64,000 nt of DNA from Dactylorhiza incarnata (GCA_033032865.1 JAWHQI010000202.1:3224001-3288000), one strand, 5' to 3'. Counted from the stretch's first letter, positions 33,518 through 45,360 are shown. The notes: generated from the letters alone by a model not told the origin. Program-made: numbers and translations.

Positions 33518-34644
33518 ATGGCTCCCAAAAGCTCTAAGGATCTTCTTGAAGGATATGAAATAGTCAGGAATGGGTTTGCACATGCTCCAGAAGAAATCAA
33601 GGGAGTTATTCAACTCCTAGAAGACCAAGGGCTGGAATTTCTTCTATCTGAACCCTGTGTCATTCTCAGAACTGAGGTTCTGGAATGGTTTGCTAATGCT
33701 AAGATATCCACTTCCAAGTCATCCCTCAATTCAAAGATTGGAGAAAATAGAATCAAGATAACATGTGCAAAACTACAAGAAACCTTACATCTTTCATCCT
33801 GCAGTCCAAGTGAGGAGGAAGACATCTCTGAGAAAGACAAGAAAAAGGCTCTGAAATGGACTGAGTACAATGATGCCAAAACTGGATCATTGAAGAGAAA
33901 ATTCTTCAACCAAAGGGGAAAACTTTTATCAGATATTATTGGAAAAGCCATTCTTTGCCAACCAAGGTCCCATGACACAATCTCACAATACATGTTTAAC
34001 CTCATGACAAGGATAATACTGAAGAGGAAAACCTCTTGGGGAGAGGTCATCTTTCAAAGAATCAAGGAATGCCTGGGCACCCAACATTGGCTGAATTCTT
34101 TCTCTGTACCTACTCCAAACCTACCCTAATAAGCATAGAAAATCCAAAGGAGCAAACCTCCACTATCTCAAAAGAATGGATATCAAGAAATTAAAAAGGT
34201 TTACCAGGGTGCTCCCAATGAGCCAGCCCACTGAGTCAAAATACACGGGGAAAAAGAAATCCAAAGCTATGAAGAAGCCACGACTGGTTCTATCAAGTTC
34301 TGAGCCTGACCACTCAGATACAAATGAAGATGCCGGTGCTGATCTTGGATCACACAGCATTCCTGATAAGGATGACTTGCCTCCTGACAATGTCCATCCA
34401 CAGGACTTGGAATTAGGCAGTAGCCCTATTAATTAATCCTTAAACTCCACATTACTATTAATACTATTTTACCATAGCCAACCATCTAAGTTAGTCACTA
34501 ATGACACTTAAATTATGTGGACCACAGCTCCCAAATGCCAGCCGAATGCTCCATCTGAGGAGGAGCATCAACATGAGCCATCCCCCATGGATGGTATCAA
34601 TGATCAAGATGGAAGTGAAGGAGACAACTCTGACAAGGACAAAG
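33518..34644 (+). pseudogene. Third ORF of C, N-terminal part (cut by B)
   Basis: Starts AACAATGGCTCCCAA, almost the same context as the third ORF of B at 50026. A 203-codon open stretch has a globular N-terminal region. Its part LLSDIIGKAILC...HDTISQYMFNLMTRIILKRKTSW aligns by eye with LLADIVGKILLC...HDAMPKQQLNIMGALVLKKKVDW in B. This resembles the plant 'putative plant transposon protein' type of domain; that identification is from memory of the pattern. A frameshift near 34125 leads to a Lys/Ser/Asp-rich continuation. It occupies the place of the env-like ORF of SIRE elements, but no transmembrane segment is visible. It resumes at 53196. Confidence 0.7.
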
Positions 34645-34721
34645 TGTTGGGGAAATGATTTATCTTAACCCCTAGAATTAAGAAGAATATAAATTTTAAG
34701 TATGAAAAATTAGGCTAAGTA

Positions 34722-34965
34722 AATATACGTCGAATAGTATTCGACGCAACGTCGAAATATAGTCGACGTTTCTCTCAAAATGAGTCGAAGTAACTCTTAG
34801 AAGAACTCGACGTAATCGTCGACGTACCTCTGACTTCTAGTCGACGCATTTGATAAAGTCGACCCATCTTTGTCGATGCACCTTCCTTATTCTCCACTTG
34901 ACGTCCAGCCAGGATGAAATCGACGTTTACGTCGAATAGTAATCGACGCATGTCGATATCTATAA
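34722..34965 (+). repeat. GCGTCGAA/TCGACGCA motif array in LTR of B
   Basis: About fourteen copies of a motif centred on GTCGA (TTCGACGCA, GTCGACGT, ACGTCGAA) occur in 245 bp. The same motif is at 51946-52190 in the 3' LTR, 49066-49290 in gag and 49678-49920 before the third ORF. Confidence 0.88.
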
Positions 34966-35234
34966 GAAATTCAAAAACACGCCAGATCTCTTTCCTTCTT
35001 TCTGTAGATCTGATTTTTATGGAATGATATTATTCTTTTATAGCCGTTCTGAATCAGTCTTTCCTTCTATTTGATTCTTGGCTTATTTGATTAAGATTAT
35101 TATGGATATTACTTGAAATCAGAATTAATTCTTTTCCTTCTACAGAAATATTGATTATGGAAACTCTTATCTCTTTCTATTTCTCAGTCTGCTAAATTGA
35201 TTATTCTCCTTTAGCAATATATTTTAAACAGAGC

Positions 35235-35242
35235 TATAAATA
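35235..35242 (+). promoter_or_regulatory. TATA box of B 5' LTR
   Basis: TATAAATA, followed by AGGAGGAGG. The 3' LTR has the same box at 52459-52466. The array lies about 270 bp upstream, further than in the other families. Confidence 0.7.
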
Positions 35243-36602
35243 AGGAGGAGGTCGGCAGAGAATGATAAGAAGTGATCCACCATATACATTTGAAAAAGAG
35301 GAAGAGCTCCCAAGTGAAGAGTGAGAAAATTAAGAAAAGAGATCGTGTGCTGCAGCAAAAGAAAAAGCCTTCATCTTCTCAAGCCATTCTGCTACAACTT
35401 CTGAGAGCTCTCACAAAAGAGAGAAAAGCTTACAATCTCCTTCTCACTATAGAAGAGAGATCTTATTCACTATACTTGTGCTTCTAATCTTCTTGCTAGG
35501 AAGAAGATTCCTTCTTACATATATTGATCTCTGTTCTTATACTTGTTCTACTTCTTCTTCTTATTCTTATTTCACTTTCAAACTGTGTAAAAGAGTTTTT
35601 AGAATCTCTCTTCAAAAAATTCAGTTGTAGTGATTCTAAGAGTCTCCTTATCAAAAGACTCAGTCTGGTTCTAAGAGTCTCCTTATCAAAAGACTCAGTG
35701 CAAGTTAGTGAATTCCTACTGATGCGATGTTCGGCAAGTGCACCGGTCGCGCAAGTAATAAATGTTGGGAATAGGATCCACGAGTGTCGGTCTCTTGAGG
35801 AATGCAGGTTGGGTGAACGAATTAAGTTGTGTGACAATTGTTACACAAGCGGGAACAATCACAGAAAATGGGGTTTTGATTTGTTCTCCTACCGTTAACA
35901 AAAATAAAAGAAATGTGGGTCGAAATCACCGCTTCACAAGGTGAGATGGATGCAACGGCCGCGATGCCGAGCTTCGTGAGGCGGATGGACGGTGCACATG
36001 CGAATGAAGTGATCACTAGTGCGGGGAGTGAGGGTCGCAAACACCCCTTTGCAAATCGCCGTTAGCTCTTGCTAACGCGAATCGAACACGATGAGTGCGT
36101 GAGTGAGTGAGTGAAGGTGAGACGTATCACAAGCAAATACTGAAGAACGGATAAGAAACAACCATTGCATTTAAACTAAACATCATGATATTCAAGTTTA
36201 AATGATTCAAAGGAGTACAACAAGGGGAGGAAGAAATCAACCAATGGACGAAGACTAGCGGCTGTTCACGGCCGAAATGGTAGTTTGTCAAGCTACCTCC
36301 GGACTTGGGCGGACTGTGCTTCCGGCGTTGAGAGACTGTCACGACCTCTCCACGTGCTTCCATCGTCTTCTACCTCAGGATGACTATTCTTTTCACCGGA
36401 CCGAACTGGAGATAGCTTGCTTGAGTGCTTGCGGAGGGCGGAGAATGCTCCCGGACGATGGAGGATTGCTTAGAATGGCTGGAGATGACTTCCCCTTGCG
36501 GAGAAGATGAGGTGGAGGTGGCTGGAAGTGGAAAACGGCGGCGTACGGACGGCAAATCGCGCTCCCGGAACCCCCCGTATCCCTAATCTGCGGATCAGGA
36601 CC

Positions 36603-36609
36603 TTATATA
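36603..36609 (-). promoter_or_regulatory. TATA box of G 3' LTR
   Basis: TATATAA on the minus strand, about 20 bp downstream of the array in element direction. The promoter-active copy is the equivalent at 46268-46274 in the 5' LTR. Confidence 0.65.
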
Positions 36610-36626
36610 GGCGCTGGAATAAATAC

Positions 36627-36995
36627 TACGCACGGTCATTGGCGCACGACCAGTGGTCGTGCGCGCTGGAGTTCTGTGATCGTGCGCCTACCTGGGTGGA
36701 GCCTGTAAAGTAAGAAATTTATAAAATACCATGTTCGCACGACCAGTGGCGCACGACCGGTGGTCGTGCGCACTATCGTAGGTGGTCGTGTGCACTGGTC
36801 GAAACAGAACTCATGAAATTGATGTTAAGTGCGCACGAACAGTGGCGCACGACTGGTGTTCATGCGCACTATCGTAGGTGGTCGTGCGCACTGTCCGAGA
36901 CAGAACTCAGAAAAAAGGGTTAAGTGCACACGATCAGCGGCGCACGACCAGTGGTCGTGCGCAATTGAACCAGTGATCGTGCGCAGTGTTCCTGT
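36627..36995 (-). repeat. GCGCACGACC motif array in 3' LTR of G
   Basis: About a dozen copies of the near-palindrome GCGCACGACCAGTGGTCGTG, whole or half, in 370 bp. The 5' LTR array is at 46290-46665. It differs from the array of the related element N although the surrounding LTR is shared. Confidence 0.9.
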
Positions 36996-37246
36996 ACAGA
37001 ATTTTACCAGGAACACCTGCACGACTCCTGTTTTTACAGAAATGCTAATCAGGCCACTGAAAGTGGCACTCAACAAAATGATAAGGCTATCAAAAGGGAA
37101 TAAGCATAAAACACACCAAATTAGGCCAAGAAGTGCACCTAGCATAGAAACACAAATATGAGCTGAAACAGGGCTAAAGTGCAGTGAAACGACTAGAAAA
37201 CCGGCCTAGATGAGTCCGAATATGTGTATATGATCAGGACTCATCA

Positions 37247-39086
37247 CACCCTCAGACTTACCTGTTTGCACGTCCCGAGCAAACAAAATCTAAGCAGACG
37301 GGGAAAACAACTAGCTAACAGAGAAATTGCGACACCGAGTACCATGCGAAGTCGCGTGCTCGCACGCATAAAAAAATAATAGAGGAAATTTCTAAGTATG
37401 CATAACAGTTTGTACTTTTCTCAAATGCGTATCAAAAATTTATTACTACTCAAAAATAGAATCACGGCGAATCATCCGGTCACGCGTTGGGAGAAAATAA
37501 ACTAATCGCAAAGGTGAGCATTGCCAAAGATCGGGGCTCAGGATAACCTCCAAAGGAATCCACCAATGTCGGTGACCATAGGCTTGCATGTTCGCACTCT
37601 CTCCACGACACTGGTTTGGCTCACTCACGAATCAGTAGGACTTTAGGTGATAATGGGGCTTGGGTTTCAGTGAGGTAAACAAGGATAAACATGGAGGCTA
37701 CGCACCAAACCCAAATGAGCTAGCATAAACAAAAAAGATAATCTATCCGCTAACCCAAATATATGCGAGTACACCACACCCCCAGACTTAACTTTTTAAC
37801 AATGGGTGTGTGCACTGCCCACTCCCAAATACAAATCAAAAATTATTTTCAATTAAACTTTTTCTTTCTTTATCCATTTTTTTCAATCCTCTTTTTCTCG
37901 TTTCTATTTTTTTTTCTTTTCACAACAAAATCAGCAGATAAAACATTGAAGCACATCCACATTTTCGCAAAAATATTCACCACATCAACACCCTGAATGA
38001 ATATATAAAATACTAAAGCTCGACTTGGGTGCGCGACTAGGATCGACTCTGAAGCTTTGGTGAAATAATGGTGGAGCTGAATCAAAAGAAGCGGTAGGCA
38101 CAACGGGGCTAACGAGGATAAGACATTAGGATTGGTACAAAGCTCAACCGGGCCAAAATGAAGGCCTACATCACGTTCGTGCACTGAACTAACCTATAAC
38201 CATGCTTCGAGAACTGCTTGGGGCAAGTTCTTAGCCAACAAAAAAGACTATCTGTCCTCCCGACTCGAGCAATGCAAACCTAATGCCTGGCTACACACAT
38301 CCCTAAGCTACCGTTTGATTCACACCGAATTCACCATTTTTGAGTAGAATAAACAGTATTGACGCAAATAGAAAAATATAAAACTATAAGCATACAGAAA
38401 AATTAAATCTGCTCAAATTTCTACATGAAACGAGAGCACTCGACTAGGACACTGCAGGAGTCAACATTTTACTCCGTTTCACAATCCTAAGTCAGCAAGA
38501 TGATTTGCCCGAATCTTGCTCAAGAAATGAGTTTAACTGGCGGCACACACAGCTAAGCACGCGCTCAAGTGGTTGCAAGTGGTGTGTGATGCAATGATTT
38601 AAACGAAATAAATCAATAAAAGCTTCTAGTATGCATATGCAGTGTGCACGTGCATTGGGTAACACATACTAGCTCTCCCCCAGACTTAACCTAAGAAGTA
38701 CATCACATGATATTAAAATGAAAATCAGAAAGAGAAAGGGAGAGAGGTTACCCCATGCTCAGCTAGTGAGCATACCAGAAGACGCGTGACTGACCGAGGC
38801 CGCCCCACCACCATACGAAGAATCACAACCACCATCTTATAAGATGTGCAATGAATACCTGCAAGGTGGTGAGCTCCGCAAAGCAAAAGCAAAAATGTAT
38901 AAAAACTGAATTGAAACATGTTAGAAAAACAGAAATCAGCAAATCTGGGTTGTCTCCCAGCAGCGCTTTTATTTTATGTCCTTAAGCTGGACCAAATACC
39001 TGTATTATAATTGTTTACAGAGCACAGAAATAAAATAAAAAGTGCATGAAACAGAGAGTTTCACAAAATAAGAGATAAAAAGAAAA
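37247..39086 (-). other. 3' untranslated region of G with repeated polypurine tracts
   Basis: No coding region follows pol, so an Athila env-like ORF is absent. On the minus strand AAGTCTGAGGGTG (37247-37259) abuts the LTR and is the polypurine tract. Similar AAGTCTGGGGGTG (about 37780) and AAGTCTGGGGGAG (about 38680) lie further upstream. The arrangement parallels element N. Confidence 0.8.
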
Positions 39087-42000
39087 TCAGCTGTAGGCGC
39101 TTTTATTGTGCCCGTCTCCCAATGTCACCAGCTGACACTCCTTGTTTATAATGGCGCCATCGTATAACTTCAATCGATGCCCGTTGACCTTAAATTTGTC
39201 TCCCTTATCCCCTGATATTTCGATGGCACCAAAGGGAGAGACATCGGTCACTGAGAAGGGACCGCTCCACCTCAATTTTAACTTTCCTGGAAAGAGGCGG
39301 AGACAGGAGTTGTAAAGCAGCACTTGGTCCCCAATTTTGAACTCCTTCGGGATGATGTGTCGATCATGCCATTTTTTTGTTTTCTCTTTGTAGATGCGAG
39401 CATTTTCATAAGTGAAATGCCGGAGCTCTTCTAATTCGTTGAGTTGGGAACGACGCACCTCGGCCGCGGCTCCAATGTCCATGTTCAACAGTTTGGTTGC
39501 CCATAATGCTTTATGCTCCAGCTCCACAGGGAGGTGGCATGCCTTGCCATAAAATAGTTGAAACGGAGTCATGCCGATAGGTGTTTTGAAAGCGGTCCGG
39601 TAACCCCATAATGCGTCGTCGACCTTTTTAGACCACTCCTTCCTATTTGAATGTATCGATTTCTCGATTATTCGCTTGAGCTCGCGGTTGGATACTTCTA
39701 CTTGTCCACATGTTTGGGTGTGGTATGCTAATGAAATCTTATGATGGACCCCAAATTTTTTCATGAGCTGTCCAAACTGCTTATTACAAAAATGACTTCC
39801 GCCGTCGCTGATAATAGTTCTCGGCGTCCCAAACCTGGAGAAGATATTCTTGTGGATAAACTGTAGCACTGTGCTGGCGTCATTCGTGGCAACTGCCTCG
39901 GCTTCCACCCATTTTGAGACATAGTCAACTGCCACAATGATATAATGCTTACCATGAGACATGGGGAAAGGACCCATAAAGTTTATCCCCCAGACATCAA
40001 ATGGTTCGCAAACCAGCATGTTATTGAGGGGCATCTCGTCATGCCGAGAGATATTTCCGGTCCTTTGGCATTCGTCACACTTGGTGACATAGGCATGGGC
40101 GTCCTTGAAGAGGGTTGGCCAAAATAATCCGCATTGCAAAATTTTTCGTGCTGTTCGAACGGCCCCGAAATGCCCGCCAGCTTCTCTGTCATGGCAGTGC
40201 TGCAGTACAGACTGAAACTCGGCTTCAGGAACGCAGCGCCTGATAATTCCATCGCTGCATGTGTGGAATAAGAGCGGGTCTTCCCAAAAATAATATTTTG
40301 AGTCAGAGGCAAGCTTCCGTCTTTGCTGAGGGGACAGATTCAGAGAGAAGGTTTTACAAGCCAAGTAGTTAGCGATGTCAGCGTACCATGGTGCAATTGG
40401 AGGGGGCGTAGTGATTGCGAATAATTTTTCATCCGAAAAATAATCATTCGTTTCCTCCACACAGCAGTTGGGAGTGTCGTACTCCAAGCACGAAAGATGA
40501 TCAGCTATCACGTTCTCCACCCCTTTCTTGTCTTTGATTTCCAAATTGTATTCCTGCAAAAGTAAAATCCAACGAATTAGACACGATTTGGATTCTTTTT
40601 TGCTGAAAAGATACCTGAGTGCAGCGTGGTCCGTGTACACGATTACTTCGGAAAGCACCAAGTATGAGTGAAATTTTTCAAAGGCGAAGACCACGACTAG
40701 CATTTCTTTCTCCGTGGTGGAATAGTTTGCTTGCGCGCTGTTAAGAGTTTGACTGGCATACGCAATGGTGTGAAAAGTCTTGTCTTTCTTTTGACCGAGT
40801 ACAGCACCCACGGCCACATCACTTGCGTCATACATGATAATAAAGGGTAAATTCCAGTCGGGTGCCACCAAAATTGTAGCCGAGATGAGTTGTCCCCGTA
40901 AAGTTTCAAAGGCCTGCATGCATGCATCGTCGAAGTGGAAGGGGACGTCCTTAACAAGCAAGCGAGATAAAGGCTTTGAAATGGATGAAAAGTCCTTAAT
41001 AAACCTTCGATAGAATCCCACATGACCAAGAAAACTTCGGATACCTTTCACTGACGTAGGTGGAGGGAGGTTTCTGATAACACTTACCTTCGCTTGATCC
41101 ACCTCGAGCCCTTGGCAGGAAACCTTATGCCCCAACACAATTCCTTCGCGCACCATAAAGTGGCATTTCTCCCAGTTCAAGACAAGATTGGTGTCCTCAC
41201 ACCGCTTCAAAGTCTTGGCCAAATCGTGAGGCAAGTATCGAAGCTGCTGCCAAATAAAGTAAAGTCATCCATGAAAACTTCGAGGAAGTCTCCCACCATG
41301 TTAGCAAAAATAGCGAGCATACAGCGCTGGAAAGTTGCAGGGGCATTACACAGTCCGAATGGCATTCTCTTGAACGCGAAGGTACCGGAAGGACATGTAA
41401 ATGTTGTTTTGTCTTGATCAGACGGGTCTATTAAGATTTGATTGTAACCTGAGTACCCATCCAAGAAATAGTAGTAGTCCTGCCCCGCTAACTTTTCTAA
41501 CATCTGGTCAATGAAGGGGAGTGGGAAATGGTCCTTGTGTGTAGCATCATTCAGCTTGCGGTAATCGATGCAGACTCTCCACCCGGTGATCATTCGGTTA
41601 GGTAGCAACTCGTTTTTTTCATTGGCAACGACGGTGATCCCTCCCTTTTTCGATACCACCTGAACTGGGCTGACCCATTTGCTGTCGCTGATTGGGTAAA
41701 TGATGCCAGCGTCTAAGAGCTTTATCACTTCTGCCTTCACTACCTCTTGCATTTTCGGGTTCAAACGCCTTTGGGGCTGTGCTGTGGATTTGTACTGATC
41801 TTCAAGGAGGATCTTATGCATGTAGACCGTGGGGCTGATTCCCTTAATGTCTGCAAGAGAGCGTCCGAAGACTTTATGGTACCTTCTCAGCTCACCCACC
41901 AATGCGGTTTCGTTGGCGGCGGAAAGAGCTGCGGAAATAATCACTGGATGCGTGGCATTTTCTCCAAGAAAAACGTACTTTAGAGAATCCGGTAGTTGTT

Positions 42001-42136
42001 TGAGAGCCGGATAAATGTTTGGATCAGCAGAATCACTGGATGGCTCTCCAATTGAATGCGAAACATCGGGCTGGTTCAAATGTGCACTGTCATTGCCCAC
42101 GTCCTCGCGCTGCCAACACATCTCGTTGTCATCCAA
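39087..42136 (-). pseudogene. pol of G: reverse transcriptase, RNase H, integrase with one frameshift
   Basis: The first open segment (42136-41207) carries reverse transcriptase with CIDYRKLNDATH, MPFGLCNAPATFQRC and FMDD (its residues 288-291). A single-base loss at about 41230 moves to the second segment (41234-39087, 715 codons). This has the RT thumb, RNase H (Asp136, Glu175, Asp202, Asp245), the integrase HHCC zinc site (His348, His355, Cys386, Cys389) and the integrase core. Asp477 and Glu513 have the DD35E spacing, but the first catalytic position reads Asn418 in WGINFMGPF, where the family has Asp. The C-terminus has [20 protein letters not shown], an Athila signature. Pol copies and inserts the element; this copy is probably inactive. 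Confidence 0.93.
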
Positions 42137-42148
42137 ACCCGCATCGAT

Positions 42149-42662
42149 CTAGCCATCGAATTCTTCAAGCGGCTCTACTGGTTCGCATTCTATGATTTCG
42201 AAGAGTTGCGACGGGTTGTGGACGTTGAAGGATATAGCGTCCTCCCCCAATCTGAGCGTGAGCTCCCCCTGCTCCACATTAATGATAGCACGAGCTGTAG
42301 CGAGAAAGGACCGCCCCAAAATAATGGGTACTTTAGTATCAACCTTCATGTCGAGGATGTCAAAATCGGCTGGAAAAGCGAGACCGTTTACTACTATTGT
42401 GAGGTCCTCGACAATTCCTGACGGTTTTTTGATCGACCGATCAGCTAGCTGTAGCATTACCTGCGTCGGCTTCAAGGTCCCTGTACCTAGTTCACGAAAG
42501 ATAGAGAGAGGCATCAAGTTGATTGATGCTCCCAAATCACAGAGCGCCTGGCTGAAACGGTGATGACCGATCCTGCAAGGAATAGTAAAGCTGCCCGGAT
42601 CTTTGCACTTCATGGGCATATTGGAGATGATGGCGGAGCATTCCTCAGTGAGATCGATAGTC
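42149..42662 (-). pseudogene. Protease region of G
   Basis: Carries the aspartic protease site CDLGASINLMP and the LGRSFLATARAIINVEQGEL block. It is in frame with gag upstream once S (42668-43993) and one 5-bp duplication are removed. It is also in frame with reverse transcriptase downstream, separated by a single TAG at 42149-42151. The TAG may be a mutation or a suppressed stop; the sequence alone does not decide. Confidence 0.9.
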
Positions 42663-42809
42663 TTGAGTGTTGGAGCATGCGTTCCGCACTCGTCTGGTTT
42701 GAGAATAATAAATCCCGAATGTATTTGATTCTATTTTTATTAATGGTGTGCAGGTAACAGGTATGAGATGTTCACATTTCTGCTGGAGCTAAATTTGAAT
42801 GTGGGAAAA

Positions 42810-43138
42810 TTGCACTGTCGGAAAATTCCGACAGCCGCTGTCGCCCAGGCGACAGCAGAGAAGTTACAACTACTTCCCTCCACGGCAGCTCGATGAAAGT
42901 CAGTTTTGAGCTGTCGGAATTCCGACAGCGATGTCGCCCAGGCGACAGATCGGAGGTTACAACAACTGCCCACGACACCACCCACGATCGGCAGTTTTGC
43001 ACTGTCGGAAATCCGACATCGATGTCGCCCAGGCGACAGCTCGATGGTTACAGCAACTGCCCGCACGACGCCATTCCAGCGGCAGTTTAACGCTGTCGGA
43101 AAATTCCGACAGTCACTGTCGCCCAGGCGACAGCGATT
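42810..43138 (+). repeat. GTCGGAATTCCGAC and GTCGCCCAGGCGAC array in S
   Basis: Four repeats of a composite unit: CTGTCGGAATTCCGACAG (a perfect palindrome at its best copy) followed by TGTCGCCCAGGCGACAG, with about 60 bp spacers. The last copy ends within 10 bp of the TATA box. Confidence 0.92.
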
Positions 43139-43141
43139 TTC

Positions 43142-43148
43142 TATAAAT
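43142..43148 (+). promoter_or_regulatory. TATA box of S
   Basis: TATAAAT directly after the last motif copy. Confidence 0.7.
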
Positions 43149-43998
43149 TGCCTCCTTGTGTTCGTGCATTCAAAGATTTGAGAATTCCAAGTCCCTTCCT
43201 GAGTGTATACGAACCAGAGAGCTCCAAAACCTCAAGAACTCCCATTTTTGCTGAGAAGGTTTGAAATTGAAGATGAGATCGGACGCGCTTCTACATCAAC
43301 TATCATCTCGAGGCTTCAACCTTCCTTTCAGAGATCTGAATTTCTAGGGAGTTCTTATTTTATCTTGTATTTTCATCTATATACATTTTACTTTGTATTG
43401 GTAGGGAAAATCACTTCCTTGTGCGGAGCGTCTAAGTCCTTGCGTGGCTTAGGGGAAAATCGCTTCCTTGTGCGGAGCGTCCAAGTCCTTGCGTGGTTTG
43501 GTGGGAAATCATGGCATTGTGTGCTACGTCTAGATCTTAGGAAGATCTAGAGGATAGGCTTGGGCTTGGTCTAGGGAGAGACAAGTGATAGCCTTCCGAT
43601 CCTTGGGAGAAGGATTGGTAAACAAAAAGAAATTTACATTTGTACGCCTCCGATTTCTAGCGATATAGAAATCAAATTTATGTAAACACTTTGTCATATA
43701 ATATAATCATGTCTTTTTTGTGTTTACTTGATTTCTATCACTTGGCGTAATCTCTATTATATTGTGTTCTAAGTTTTCAATTCTAAATCTAAATTGTTTA
43801 TTTCAATCTCTTTCATCATAAAACAATTTAGTACTTATTTCTAAAATTGCAAATTCATAATTTTCTATTCATTTAGCTAAATTGTTATTTTACCTTCGCA
43901 TATTATAAAACAATTTAGTAATTTTCTTAAAATTATAAAAAGAATTTTTATTCCCTTATTCACCCCCCTCTAAGGGCGCCACAAGATCCAACATTGAG

Positions 43999-45189
43999 AT
44001 CCTCCAACAGTTTCCGCTTCGAAATCAAGTCTTTCAAGAACTTGGAGTAGCCCGGTATTTGAGAAATGGCTTCAATCAGTGGGATGCTCACTTGCACTCC
44101 TTTCATTATTTCCAAGAATTTGCGGAATTGCTTCTCGGATTTCTCGTTTCGTAACCTGTGGGGAAATGGGGGGTGAACAACACTTCTCGAGGGTTGTGCC
44201 TCGCTCACGGGGTCCGGCTCAATATGAATCTGAGTCTGCTTCTCGGCTATGTCTGCATTGCACTTGTCAGTGGAGCTCACAAGTGGTTCCTGTCGAGGAA
44301 GATTGTCAACACTTCTACCGCTTCTCAATCGCATGGTATTCACAGACTCCGGATGCTGACTTGCAAGCCCAGAAACGACATTTGTAAGAGTCCCTATAGT
44401 AGAGTGAAGCTGTTGAATTGCTGCTGATTGGTCATTCATTTTATTCAGCATCCCGACCACCAAGGTCTCTAACTGTTCCATTTGCCCTGACGACACATGA
44501 TCCGCTGCCCCATTGAATGTCATTGCATTAACTTCAGCAGTACTGGGGGGAAGAATGACATGACTCCAATGCTGGCTGGTGTGAACTATGTTCACGACCA
44601 CTTCCCACGCGTCCTTCCCCGATTTATTAAACAGGGCCCCTCCGGCTGCCATATCGAATAATAGACGGAATTTGTCCAGCACGCCGAAATAAAAAATCTG
44701 AATCAAAAAGACTTCTGATAGGTCTTCACGGTAGCATCCCCTATGCAGGGATTGAAAACGCTCCCAGGCATCCACTAACGTCTCCTCCTTTCCCTGACCG
44801 AAGGTTATGAGTTCTCTGTACTTGTCCAAAACTCGAGTACGGTGTTGAAACTCATGAAAAAATCTCCCTTCGAGCTGCTTCCATGTGGTCGCCTCTCTTT
44901 TCCGAATATCCCAGTACCAACTTTTGGATTTATTATGTAGGGAAAATGAGAATGCCAGGATCTTTTGCAGGTCGTTTTCAACTCCACTGAATATACATGT
45001 ATAATAAATTTCTAAGAGGTCCTGCACGTGTTGTACCGCATCTTCATGCTTATTCCCACTGAACTTGCAATTCCCAGTCATATACTCAATGATGTCAGAG
45101 GAAATCCCGAAGTCGTGATCATTCCTTTGTGCTTGAACCTTTAAATCACTTAAACTTCCTTGATAGATGTATTCCTGAATGGAGGTCAT
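43999..45189 (-). pseudogene. gag of G (Athila-like), interrupted by S
   Basis: The ATG at 45187-45189 (MTSIQEYIYQGSL) begins an uninterrupted frame to the S insertion. The Gag core is recognised by WYWDIRKREATTWKQLEGRFFHEFQ and LFDMAAGGALFNKSGKDAWE, and the linker by MRLRSGRSV. No zinc knuckle, as in other Athila Gags. An in-frame ATG further upstream (45324) would add a hydrophobic stretch of about 45 residues from the leader; the shorter start is preferred. Capsid protein of the particle. Confidence 0.88.
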
Positions 45190-45360
45190 GCTTGGAATAC
45201 TTGAAACCCAAAAGATCAGCGCACGATGGGACGAACGAAGGTAATTAGTGTGCGTATAAAAAAAGAAACAAAGACAACAGAGGTAAACAAAGAGAAATAA
45301 TAAAGAGAATAGTTCCTCATGCAACGATTCTTCACGCAGACGAATTCATCACGTCTGCAT

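Larger units (their letters stand above)
34645..35719 (+). repeat. 5' LTR of B, first part (split by G)
   Basis: Starts TGTTGGGGAAATG and is nearly identical by eye to 51866-52938. It is interrupted by G at 35720 with duplication CCTAC and resumes at 46917. It carries an array at 34722-34965 and TATAAATA at 35235-35242. Confidence 0.93.
35720..37246 (-). repeat. 3' LTR of G
   Basis: TGATGCGATG to GGACTCATCA. It has a motif array at 36627-36995 and a minus-strand TATATAA at 36603-36609. Element-strand start TGATGAGTCC and the GGTGCACT segment are shared with element N. Confidence 0.94.
42668..43993 (+). mobile_element. Solo LTR S of a Ty1-copia element, inserted in gag-pro of G
   Basis: TGTTGGAGCATG to GATCCAACA, 1326 bp, with duplication TTGAG at 42663-42667 and 43994-43998 and no internal sequence. 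It arose by recombination between two LTRs. Its ends match the LTR of D (62234-63897): TGTTGGAxCATG, TCCGCA, TTCACCCCCC, CTCTAAGGGC and GATCCAACA. The array at 42810-43138, the TATA box at 43142 and a tandem GCGGAGCGTC repeat at about 43409-43505 are inside. Confidence 0.93.

Noticed and set aside
33518..34129. Calling the third ORF an envelope glycoprotein
   Set aside because: No signal peptide or membrane segment is visible and the C-terminus in element C ends in a basic nuclear-type cluster. Only the position matches the env-like ORF of SIRE.
45190..45324. N-terminal hydrophobic extension of the G gag frame as a signal peptide
   Set aside because: The region is the untranslated leader between primer site and gag; the downstream ATG at 45189 fits Athila Gag better and a secreted Gag makes no sense.
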